DNA of 64,000 nt. Origin: Gnetum montanum. Its lineage: Eukaryota; Streptophyta; Gnetopsida; Gnetales; Gnetaceae. A model generated the notes under the pieces. It ran no database searches. It was not told the DNA's origin and worked only from the letters and a program-made list of their open reading frames with translations. The first letter of the stretch is position 1, and each line of letters starts with the position of its first letter. The position numbers and the translations under genes were made by a program. Positions 20,410 through 30,659 of this stretch are shown piece after piece. The stretch spans positions 214,253-278,252 of the forward strand of contig MNCI01035799.1 of the NCBI GenBank assembly GCA_015680685.1, written 5' to 3'.

Positions 20410-23201
20410 ATGGCCCTTAAACGTGGACAAGAAGGAGGACCCTCTCAAGGTGCGTCCAAATGACTAAAGAAAGGTAGAGGCTAGGAATCTCCCAAGGAAC
20501 ATACAAAATAGGAGGCACAATCATTCAACATCCATCAAGAGATTCCTGTTACTGTGCAATCGAGATAGGCTGAAAGAGGAGTTGTTGAAGCACCTGAACA
20601 GGGACAACATCTCACATTGTCTTGGAATGTGTTCAAGCAATCCATGAAAGGTCCATGTCAATAGCCATGATTGTGGAACTTAACTTTGTATCTTTCACTA
20701 AGTTTCCTCCTGAAGTAGTTAGGGACCAACTCAAAGGCTTTTCATTATGGCCTATCCTCTCTGAAAGTGGTGCCTGGTACTTGGAAGAGACGTACCAATT
20801 TTGGCACAATAAAGAAGAAGACACCACAATTGATATTGGTGGTGTTTTTGTAGATTTATCTACCAAAGCCATTTCAGAAGTGTTAAATCTTTCAAATACA
20901 GGGCCAAAAGTTGCTCACCTACCCACTCACTTCGATGCTGATGCGTGAAAAATTTGGTTGAAATGGATGTATGACAAAGTAGACAAGGCATATGTAGAGT
21001 TGACCCTGGAGGAGAGGATTTATTTCAAGATCAGTACTTATCACATCTTCCCCACAAAAATATTCAATAGAATCTCCATGTATGCAGCCAGAGGAAGTGC
21101 TATATTAATGGGCAAGGTTAATGCTAACCTATCCCATCTATATCTCACAGAGACTCTGAGGTAGTTTGAGGAATGTAAGATAGGGAAGTTTGCATTGCCC
21201 TTCCTCTGTCTCATTAGGAAGCTATGTTGGCATGTTGGAATTCTAGGGTACACCAATAATATCCCTAGAAGAGCCCAAAATGCTCCGTTTGCTGAATTGC
21301 TAAAGCCACCAGCCCCAAGGAAAAGTGGTTGTGAGATACTCGAGCCAGAAGAAGAACAGATGGTGGGGCCCACTACAACTCAAACTACAGAGCTTAGCTA
21401 ACTTTCAAGCAAAAGGCCTAGTCCACAACAAGAAGAAGGGCCCATCACATGCTAGCAAGACTAACCATCACCACTACTACAGAATTATCGACCGTCGATG
21501 AGTCATCTCAGGGCCATTGCTGAGACAGTCAATTGGGGAAGTCGTGATGATGCCAATCTCTTTCGAGTTATCAATGATGTCGTATGATCCATATTCTCCA
21601 TTAATCACACACAGGGTGAGGTGTCAATCCAAACAGGAGGAGGGGGATCACACTAGTCGTAACAGATCTCAGGAAACACTGTGTCCTTTTAGGTGCAATT
21701 GGAAACTAGTGAAGGTGCCACAGTCGTGGTCATGCAACACCAAGATGTAGTGAGAGGTGCACAAGTGGTCATAGACCACATAAGGGAATCATTTAATGTC
21801 CTTGTTGTGCCATTGAAAAACTTTATGGGAGCACGTGATGCTCAAACTTTGGTTGGTCCCTCAATGACTCCTGTGGATCATGAGGATGTTCTCGATCGAT
21901 TGCTGTAGACAGGACAAGTGATGACGTCCTTGGTTGACATCCCACAAGATTTCATAGTAAGTTAATGAAACCTCATCTCCACCAAAGGGAAGCTAGTCAT
22001 GGCATAGATCATGGCCGAGCATGGAAAGGCAAAGTTGAAAAGACTCTAAGAGAGGCTTGTCACCTTGCAAGTTGCACAGTGGGATCCATCTTGATTTATC
22101 CCTACAGACCAGCTAGAGTTTTTCAGGATAGAGAAACTTACTAAATTGTTGGCAAAAAATAAGAAAGTGGTGGAGGAAAAAGAGAAGGTTGTTTGGGAAG
22201 CTTCCAAGGCACAAGTGTAGACATATGCACATGCCAAAGCACTCAAGGGCTTGTAAGAGGAGAATAAACAACTTGTTGCAGACAATCTTAGGTTGACCAC
22301 TCTGGAAAAATAAAAGAAGGTTCTCAAAGAAAATTTTTAGTAGTTGGAAGAATAATTAGTCAGGATCAACTAGGACATAAATAACTTGGCCAAAGAAAAT
22401 TGAACCCTTTCAATGGAGGAGGTGCACGCAATCTGTCAAAAGACGAGAATGGAAATAAGCACATGGAAAAATAAGGCCAAGTGACATGAAAAGCTGAAGG
22501 AACACTTCAAGGACCAGGTGGGGATGTACAAGCAAGTAGTTGAAAAAGAAATCCATATGGCCAAGGCCCATATGAACACTCTTAGTGCTCAAAATGCTAA
22601 ATTGCAAGCCATATTGGATACCTATGCATTTGCCCACCAAGCAGAACTCAAAAGCCAAGATTTGCAGATATAAGATCTTATGGAGTACATGGAATTGACA
22701 AACTTATGGTATGCCAACTTAGCCATGTTAATAATAGGAGGCCTGAGAATAGAGCTAGAGAAGTAGGTAGCAACCACCTATGCGAAGTATGAAACAAAAT
22801 TTGCTGAGCACAAGAAGATGCTACAAAAATTAGAAGTGGAAAATTTTGAATTAAAGGTGGTCAAGGCTAGCTACCAGGGACAAAAGGATGTTGTGGTAGA
22901 CTTGGCTCAATGGCTTATGGATTACCAGGAATACAAGGACAAAGCCAGAGCCTATGAAGAGGAACAAAAACTGTTTGTGGCTTGGTATGTCAAGGCCAAC
23001 CAGATGTTCCTACAACTGTTGTGTCCATGGGAGGTGTCGACTCCATCAAACATTAGAGCATTAGCATGGACAACACAAGATCTCCAAATTAAAGAGGAAA
23101 AGATCTGGGCACTCCTTCAGAGCCATCAACTTCCAAAACCTGGAACATAATATAAGGAGAAGAGACCCATGGAGGAACCACCACCACCAGGAACCACATG
23201 A
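20410..23201 (+). pseudogene. ORF2 of element B (PF20167-like domain plus coiled coil), degraded
   Basis: It is full length relative to C. The PF20167-like domain lies at about 20630-21290 (WYLEETYQFWHNKEE, FKISTYHIFPTK, MYAARGSAILMGKVNANL). The middle region is at 21490-21910 (RPSMSHLRAI, EGATVVVMQHQD). The coiled coil lies at about 22010-23000, ending with the conserved SYQGQKDV and YKDKARAYEEE segments. The last frame (22818-23147) is open for 110 codons. Stops and small indels are frequent. The product is unknown; conservation of all blocks in A, B and C suggests it was needed while the family was active. Confidence 0.8.
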
Positions 23202-23381
23202 GTTCCAATAAATTCTGTAATTTTGTGTATACGTTACAATTTTTTCATATTCAATTCTCCATTGTGGCATGAGTAAATTTATAGTCAGTCAATAATCCCA
23301 TACCTATCCACTATGTAATCAATTGGGCTTGTTCTCATTTTGTTTGACTCAAGGATGAGTTTTCATTCAGTCGTGGGGGCA

Positions 23382-24267
23382 GGATGAACCATGATTTGTC
23401 AGGCTTTGATATCAAACCCATGATATCAGATCCATGATATTAGGTACATGATATTGTGGGCTGGCTAACAATACGAGATATGCAATATCGTGGTTTTTGT
23501 GTAAGCCTATAAATACCACATTTGGGCGCACAGGAAAGATTCAAGTTTTTAGTGTTAGAGTAAGTGTAGAAGTAGAGTCTTTTTATTCATTTTTAGTTTC
23601 TCTCAACTCTTTCCCCAGTGTATGCCCGTAGTGTGATGATTGTAATTGTACAGGAACCTTTATTCAAGTGTGATGTACTTGGACATGTGCATGAATGGCA
23701 ATAAAGATCGAGATTACTTCATCATTGCAGCATTCACTTAGTTTTAATTACTTACTATTATTGTTATTTATTGTTTTCTTAATTAATGTTTCTTACCCTT
23801 CATTTACTATCCCTATTATTAAATGTGAAATGAGTACAACTTAATCACGAGCATTTAAGTGTGACTACTTGGTAACCTAGTAGCATATCTAGGAGAGCTC
23901 AAGTAATATATGCTTGGTAATCCTAGAAGTAGTACACGAGGTCCAAGATGTGTACAGATGATTAAGGAAATATGCTCATCGTACGTAGGCTAGCTTAGAT
24001 TCCCTTCTCTCATTCCCTCTTAGCTTAATCAAAGTTATTTTCCATTGTCTCTAGGAGTAGCACTAGTTTAGGACTAGATCACACACCTCACTTTGTACCA
24101 AACCATATGTGACAAAGAAAATACTAGTCTAGGTGGGAAGATAGCAAATTGCAATCAACGTGTAACTATCTAGATACCACAACTAGCCTGTCTATGGAGT
24201 TCGATTGGATCATGCATGAATGCTTGTATTCGTATGGTTGAGTGTAGGGGTACCTAGCCACTCATCA
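23382..24267 (+). repeat. 3' LTR of element B
   Basis: It starts at a degraded GATGAACC after GTGGGGGCAG and ends CTCATCA. GATATC-type sites lie at 23408-23490, the TATA box (TATAAAT) at about 23509-23515 and AATAAAGAT at about 23700. It closely matches 6598-7469. Confidence 0.92.
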
Positions 24268-24272
24268 CCTAA
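24268..24272 (+). repeat. Right target-site duplication of element B (CCTAA)
   Basis: Exact repeat of 6593-6597. Confidence 0.9.
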
Positions 24273-25233
24273 GAATCATTTTTCTTTTGTAAATTAATTA
24301 ATTGGTAACTGTGCTTTCATCACTAGAGGACTACCTTCAAGCATGGGTAGCATGTCTTTCTAGTGATATGATGAGGCAACACTTATTTAAGAATATGATT
24401 TCATTAAAATTAAAACATGAGTAAGGAAATAACTACATGGAGTAGTAAGACCCATAGAGGAAGTGTAAAGAATCAACAAATCTCCATGATGTCACATCCT
24501 TTTCTGTTTCCTCTTAGTCTATTCCCCTTTCTTCAAGGCATAAAGATCAAGAATTAATTTTAGTTTTAATATGAGAATAATCATACTACTTTCGTGATGA
24601 AGATCTCTTATTTATAGAAATTAGAGGGATGGATGACATGGTCTCACTATTTTACACAATTAGTTACCTAGTCATCTTGATAGTATAGGATATGATCTAA
24701 GCAATAAAGATGGTTTATACATAAAGGGTAATCTTTAGTAATGTAAATGAAAATTATCATTAGAAAGTTTAAAACATAGCTAACTCAAAAAAGAGGCACA
24801 ATAACATAAATGGAAAAAATTACAAGAAATGGAAAATCTATAAAGAATAGAAAAAAGAAATAGGAATTGAAAAAAAAAAGGGTGAAAAAGCATGTCCTTA
24901 TAAGACATTAGGCTAGATGCGTATCTCCTTCATGACTAAGTTGAAAGATGAGATATGAAAAATGGAGTGGATTTGGCTATGGGTTGAGGTGTTGGTGAGG
25001 TTCTTGGCTACTTGGAAATTCTTAAATGGTTTTACCTATTGCATGTTAACCAGGATGAGTTTATTTGAGCTATTAGGGTGGTAAATTTGCATGGAACTAA
25101 AGCAGAGGTAGAATGGATGATGTAGGTCCCTCTCATAGTAGTTGAAATTTTGTTCATTGAGATATATGCATGGGATTCTAGTAGGGGATCTTGTCTCTTG
25201 GTTGAAATTCTACATGCCATATTCTAAATTCAT
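24273..25233. other. Unassigned AT-rich sequence between element B and LTR S1
   Basis: It is the right flank of the B insertion site. A phrase like ATGTCTTTCTAGTGATA occurs both at 6573-6591 and at about 24351-24367, so a short older repeat surrounded the site. No gene was recognised. Confidence 0.5.
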
Positions 25234-25799
25234 TGTGACATCCCATTCATGGATGTCATAGGAAACATCAAATATACATTATATTAGACATTATGAGTAA
25301 GAAGATAACATAGCAACAACCAAATATATGTAACTTTCAACATTATTATTAAAGAAAATAATAAGAAAAATGTAAAAGAAAAGAGGAAAAGAATGCTTTA
25401 TTGATGTGGAATTATGTATTTGGATCATTTCTCTCAGTGTTTCTTGGGGTTTTGTTCCTTTGGCATCTATCCCTTAGAGGCAATCTAGCATTGCCACCTT
25501 GGTTAGCCTTATCACTTGGCTTGAAGGGATGACTAGTCCTTTTTCTATCCCAGTTTATCCAACACCCAATTAATTGCCTTTACCAGCTCCATAACTCTAT
25601 ACTAATATGACCTCTAATGTCTGGGTATAAATACCTTAGGTCAAGCCGCCAAGGGTTACCTTGAGAGACATGACCATTATTGCAACATGTTCTTTTGGGT
25701 CTTAATTACAATTTATTCTTTCGGGTAATTACAACACTTATTTTGAAGAGACACCATCTTCATTATGTAGCAGAACCATTTGGGAATCGGAATGTTACA
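25234..25799 (+). repeat. S1: solo-LTR-like repeat of the TGTGACATCC family
   Basis: It starts TGTGACATCCCA and ends AATGTTACA, with a TATAAATA at about 25627. It aligns along its length with S2 (45384-45947) and S3 (51472-52045). No matching target duplication remains (TTCAT left, ATATA right), so it is either old or rearranged. Confidence 0.7.
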
Positions 25800-27576
25800 A
25801 TATACCTTTGTTAGGTTTCATTCATCCTTGAATGAATCCATGTTTACTTTCTTTTTCTAGCTCCAATGATCCTTTTATGCTCTAAAAATTTGATTTCTCG
25901 TTTGGGCTTGAAGTTGTCTCTTACTTATTTTGCAAACAAAATATAAGTAAGAAGAATATATATGAGTATTAAATATTAATTTATTAAAATTGACCTCATT
26001 TTCTAAGATAATGACAAGAGGTGAATTAAAGATCTACTAGCCATTAATCACTAGTCCTAGCCAAGATCACACAAAGTGCAACTTGTGTCTAGCTACCAAA
26101 GTGAAGGTAGGGTAAATCCTTATTCTCAACTTGCATTACCTTAGATATTTTTACTGATTTAATTAAAATAAATTAACTAACAAAGAAAATAATAAGATTA
26201 TAAATAAAATTAAGGTTAATATTCTCCTTGATCTTGATCAACCTTAGGGATTAATGGAAGTAGGTGTAGTTCTACCATAAGTGACATATGATTGGATGGA
26301 CTTGTTTAGGATGGAAGGGCATGATGTTGCATCTTCTTAATTTTTTCTTTTAAAATTAACTCTAGTAAGTTGGTAACTTAAAAGAATTGGACACTGTACC
26401 AAATATAATCTATGGTCTCAATGAAGAATGTTGTTGATCAATCTTTATTAATCATGGTAGAGTAATTGGTAAAATGTGATTCTTGATGAGTACCAATCAA
26501 CATCATCTATTTCAAAATTCTGAAATCTAATTTATTTATTAAAGATTTGAAGTAAGTAGAATATGCACTAGCTAATGGCATTGTATATTGAATTGATGAG
26601 AACATCTTCTTCAAATTAGGTTCATCTTTTAAGGATTCTTTTACACATTAATATTTTAAGAATTGATAAACAATACTTCTAACTTTTGCATTAAACTTTC
26701 CACCAAAGATAAATGGCACTAGATTAGAATGGCTTAGAAGTAACTTATTCTTCAAACTTTCCTCTATTTTCTTAATCAAGTATACACCTTGACATAGTTT
26801 AACATCTAGACATGTTGATTTAACAATTAAATGTGTGTTAACTATGCTTACATAGCTTTCTAATGATTGGATTTTTGATATGAATGCCAGGGTAATGTGG
26901 ATTTTTCAGAATGTTGACCGTTCTTTCTTTTCCATGATTTAAAGTTCTAGGATTTCGAAAACCATATCTTCAAATATTCATTCAAATATTTATACTAATT
27001 TAAATTTGGCTTTTTCATGATTGCATAACCATTGATATTGTTATTTATGCAATAGGCTAATCTAAATGACTCGAAAGAAGAACCTCCACAAGAACCTTTT
27101 TGCTTCTAAATACCTCTATATTCCATCTTTACCAAGTCTGGTTAGAATTGGTATAGGAATTCCCATGGCAAGACATCATGTAGGCATAAAACATTAGCAT
27201 CTAAATCTAGTAACTCTACTAAGATGCATGGGTATTGATGCTAGTTTAAGATCCATGGTGGACATAGTAGATGTTGTCCTTTATTGGTTAGGGATCTTGC
27301 AAGCATGTTGTATATTGTAACTTTCATTCTTATTCTTGGATTTTCTTTTTAGCCATCACTCTTTATGGGTACCATACACCTTGTTGAAATAAGATTATGA
27401 CTCTTCATGTTTTTTTTCTGTATGATTTGGTTGTAGGAAAAATTGATGTGCATCTTCTTGACTATTTTGGTTCATTAATTGATTCATTAACTAATTTAGG
27501 TTTGGTAACATGTAGCTACATTACCTAGATTCTTAATGATCTTTCTACCCTCAAGACACTGACTCTAGTAGTGTAA
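25800..27576. other. Unassigned sequence between S1 and element E
   Basis: AT-rich, no LTR or RNA gene seen. On the - strand between about 26910 and 26340 one frame is unusually open (see the separate entry). The rest shows nothing recognisable. Confidence 0.5.
26340..26910 (-). pseudogene. Possible decayed coding frame of unknown family
   Basis: A single - strand frame reads through about 90 codons from about 26907 to 26640, then continues past isolated stops to about 26340. Its composition is protein-like, with stretches such as CQGVYLIKKIEESLK and HSNLVPFIFGGKF. I do not recognise the family. In AT-rich DNA this could also be chance. Confidence 0.25.
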
Positions 27577-27581
27577 CTAAT
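27577..27581 (+). repeat. Left target-site duplication of element E (CTAAT)
   Basis: CTAAT before the TGTTAAC start of the 5' LTR is repeated at 35079-35083. Confidence 0.85.
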
Positions 27582-28162
27582 TGTTAACTTTTTGACATGC
27601 CAAAACCTTAAAGAAAATGGAGAACAAAGAATGTTTGTTGTGGATGATGTGTTTCCAAGACATGAACAAAAACTTCACATAAGAACTAAGGACTCAAGGG
27701 AAATGAGATCTAATTATAATTACATTCTTTCCTTGTATCCTTTCTTTTTCTTGTTGCCTTGTGGGGTTGATGCTTCTTGTGAGAAGGCATCTGTATTGAG
27801 CTTGTCAGAATCTTGTAGGATTGAGTATTCTTGTAGTGCCAAAACACTCTAGAGCAAAGCTTAGTTTTGTAAAGGTTGTAGGATCCTTGAAACCATATTT
27901 TAAGCTTCTTGGAACCTTGTGGGGTTGAGAGATTTTGCTATGATGAAACTCTCTGTAGTGAAGCTCAAATCTTGTAAAGGTTCTGGTGTTCTCTAAATCA
28001 CATTTTGGAAGAAACAAAGTCTAGAGCTATGCAAGGAATATACCCTTCCAGTGTGGACTACCCAAGTTGGGGAACAACATAAACTTTGGTGTGTTTTGTG
28101 TGGTAGGTTAAATTTTAATTTGGGAAGCTTATTCAACCCCCCTTCTAAGTTCTTGATCCTCA
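27582..28162 (+). repeat. 5' LTR of element E, internally deleted
   Basis: It is 581 bp against 1151 bp for the 3' LTR. Both ends align (TGTTAAC-TTTTTGACATGCC start, TCTAAGTTCT to TCCTCA end). About 570 bp are missing after the AAGGACTCAAGG segment (around 27700). Confidence 0.85.
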
Positions 28163-28164
28163 AG

Positions 28165-28176
28165 TGGTATTAGAAC
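28165..28176 (+). promoter_or_regulatory. Primer-binding site of element E (initiator tRNA-Met)
   Basis: TGGTATTAGAAC lies two bases after the LTR. It is one C-to-T and one G-to-A away from the usual copia TGGTATCAGAGC. Confidence 0.8.
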
Positions 28177-29044
28177 TTGACAATCTCATGTAGATAAAGT
28201 AACATGAATAAGGAAGGGACAATCAACATCAGGCACAATTGGACAATGAGACTAATATGCTTCATCAATTTTTGTATTCAATCCATATATCACATTGGTA
28301 AAGGTAAGCATCTCATTCCCTCTTTTACATTCAACTTGATAAGGAATAGGAGAGACTATTGTATTGTCTGAAATCCTCGTTCTCCAGCTAGAATGAAACA
28401 GAAACCAGGAGATCCCCGGACAAGCACAGAAGATCCTACCTTCGCTTGAGGGCAAGCTGGAATTAACGAAGGCAGAGTACCTTGAATGGTCTACACGCGG
28501 ATCAGACAAGGATTTCCCCGAACGTATACCGTTATATTGTACGCTGGGTTATACGTAAACGGCACAACTAATGTCAAACGGAGTGTAAACGTACAGGAAC
28601 TTAAACAATAAGCATACAATAATGAACAGAAAACACCAACAAATCTTAGCAAAAGAAATGTGGCAATATTATTGCAAAATAGAAGTTACAATGCATCGGT
28701 CTGAACGCAGTTGTGGATCTGACATAAGGCGGACGAAGAGCCCCGGTGGATGTGGAGGAATGATGGTGTGCTGGTTTCAAATGCAGGCACAACGTGAAGG
28801 CTGTATGCTCAGCATGCAGGGTTGAGGTCCAACGTACAGGTTTTGTTTTTCCTATTATTTCTCAGCGTCTCTGGTTTGCTCCAAAATTGCCAACCTTGAT
28901 CTAGTGAAAAATTTTGGTTTTTATGAGATCTTGGGCATTAGATTCGGATCTGGAAGGAGATGAGTGGCTGTGAGGTGAGAAAAATTTGGATCGGGAGATA
29001 GGTGGTGCGTTGACCAAGTGTAGGATATATTACAACTATATAGC

Positions 29045-29285
29045 ATGCAAGATGCCAGGATGCCAACGTGTAAGATGCCAGCGTACAGGATGCCAGCGTG
29101 CAAGATGCCAGCGTGTAGGATGCTAGCGTACAGGATGCCAGCATGCAGGATGCCAGCGTGCATGATGCCAGTGTGTAGGATGCCAGCGTATAGGATGCCA
29201 GCATACAGGATGCCAGCATGTAGGATGCCAACATCCTGCATGCTAGCGTACAGGATGCCAGTGTGCAGGATGCCAGCGTACAGGC
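29045..29285. repeat. 15-bp minisatellite (AGGATGCCAGCGTAC), about 16 units
   Basis: Units of 15 bases follow head to tail with small changes, mostly C/T and G/A at the CG position. One unit near 29232 is disrupted by an inverted piece (CATCCTGCATG). Because the period is divisible by three, open frames arise on both strands with pentapeptide repeats (RMPAC and similar). These are by-products, not genes. Confidence 0.92.
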
Positions 29286-29499
29286 TTGACCTTAGCGTAT
29301 AGACTCAGCATCAACCTCAGCGTACAGGCTCAGCGTACACCAAAATGTACGCAGCGTATACACATGGAAATGCTTCATTTTAAGGTGAAAACTTGATTTT
29401 CAGGTGCCTGCGATGATGTTGAATAGTTTCCCTACCTCTGGGAGTCAATTTTAGGTGAAAATCTTGCCCTTTGGTGCTTGTTTTGGGCCATTTCTGGTG

Positions 29500-29930
29500 G
29501 TGTACGCTGGGCTGCATGTTGGGATTGCAGAGTACGTATGCTCAGCGTACAGGTCATGGAAGTGCATCATTTCAAGGTTGAAACTTGATTTTCGGGTGCC
29601 TGAGAGTTGCTGGGGACCTTGGGGAAGGTCATAGGAGGTCCAGACACTCATTTCTGGCATGTTTCGACTCATTTTTGGGGCCCAAAAGTTACTGTACGCT
29701 AGCTGCACGCTGGGCGTATATGCTGGGCGTACAGGAATGAAAGACCATCATTTGGAGCCCAAAATTTGATTTTCAAGTACCTGAGAGCTACTGGGGACCT
29801 TGGGGAAGGTTCTGGGGGGTCTAGACGCTCAATTCTAGCATGTTTTGACTCATTTTTGGGGCCCAAAAGTTGCTGTACGCTGGGCTATACGCTGGGCATG
29901 TATAGGCCAGCGTACAGGATGCATACTTAG
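29500..29930. repeat. Tandem units of about 181 bp with TGTACGCTGGGC motifs
   Basis: The segment GCCCAAAAGT starts at 29680 and again at 29861, a period of 181. Each unit carries CTGGGGACCTTGGGGAAGG, a TTTTTGGGGCCC block and a TGTACGCTG-GCGTACAGG cluster. A diverged earlier copy starts near 29340 and a remnant near 30000. Confidence 0.75.
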
Positions 29931-30159
29931 TGAAAACCAAGTATTTTGAGCTCAAGATTTGCCAAGTTTGATGCCAGATGTCATTGTAGTCTTCTGTGGG
30001 TCCCAGGGAACCATTTCTTGTTGAGTTCGACTCTGCTTGAAGCTATCTGTGAGGCCCTCAAGCTTTAGTCATGTTAGGGAGCATCATGATTTAGCTTGAT
30101 TCTTGTTGGAGAAGTACTAAGTTCAAAATTTTGTGGTGTTTCAACTATAACTATAGGGT

Positions 30160-30600
30160 AGGTAACACTTATGACAATTTGGATAACAAGGAAAGATCAA
30201 ATAATGAAAATTCCTTTTAAGAAAGGTATGGGCTATTTTGCAATGAAGTTATTTCTTTTCAAAGCTTATGTTTTAAAATGAGAGATATCTTACATGTCAA
30301 GGAAATGAAAATTATAGTTCTTAATGATGAATGTTCTTATATTAGGAAAAAAAACTCAAACCTTGAGGCTGAGATTCAAAGACTAACCAAGGTTATCGAG
30401 CATATGAGTAAGAAATCTATAGAGAAGCCTAAAGACTAAAAGTAAGAAGATGAATGCTTGAAAGATTCTATAAAGGAAATCATTCTAGGTTTGGTAACAC
30501 ATCAAAACCTAGAACTTTAAATTATTTCTTTCATGGAAAATTTGGACATGTTGAAGCATATTGCTATCTTAGGATAAACTAGTATATTTTTTCTTTGCAA
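30160..30600 (+). pseudogene. gag C-terminal remnant of element E
   Basis: It encodes a coiled-coil segment (ECSYIRKKNSNLEAEIQRL) and then a decayed zinc-knuckle region near 30527-30575. There GKFGHVEAYC is kept but the first two cysteines are lost. It continues into pol. The front of gag has been removed or displaced by the insert. Confidence 0.65.
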
Positions 30601-30659
30601 AAGAAGTCTAGTAAGGTATTTTGTAGGTTCGAAAATAAAAAGAGAGGAAGCTTGAAAAG

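Larger units (their letters stand above)
6598..24267 (+). mobile_element. Element B: complete non-autonomous LTR retrotransposon, interrupted by nested element C
   Basis: It is bounded by two LTRs and a 5-bp target duplication (CCTAA). Without C (8134-16889 plus one copy of its CCAGG duplication) it is about 8.9 kb. The order is LTR, PBS, gag (split by C), inter-ORF region without pol, internal promoter-like block, leader, ORF2, purine tract and LTR. No protease, RT, RNase H or integrase motif was found in its own sequence, so it must have moved with enzymes from elsewhere. It belongs with the Athila/TAT-type Ty3 elements by PBS and gag. Confidence 0.9.
28250..30110. other. Foreign GC-richer insert within element E, with minisatellite and 181-bp units
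   Basis: Its base composition differs sharply from the copia flanks, and GTACGC/GCGTAC motifs recur from 28540 to 29930. I could not define exact ends or a target duplication. Positions 28370-28860 contain no recognised gene. It may be part of an LTR or of a repeat-rich transposon. Confidence 0.45.

Noticed and set aside
28921-29302. Overlapping frames with pentapeptide repeats on both strands
   Set aside because: They arise because the minisatellite period of 15 is divisible by three; no start context or domain supports a gene.
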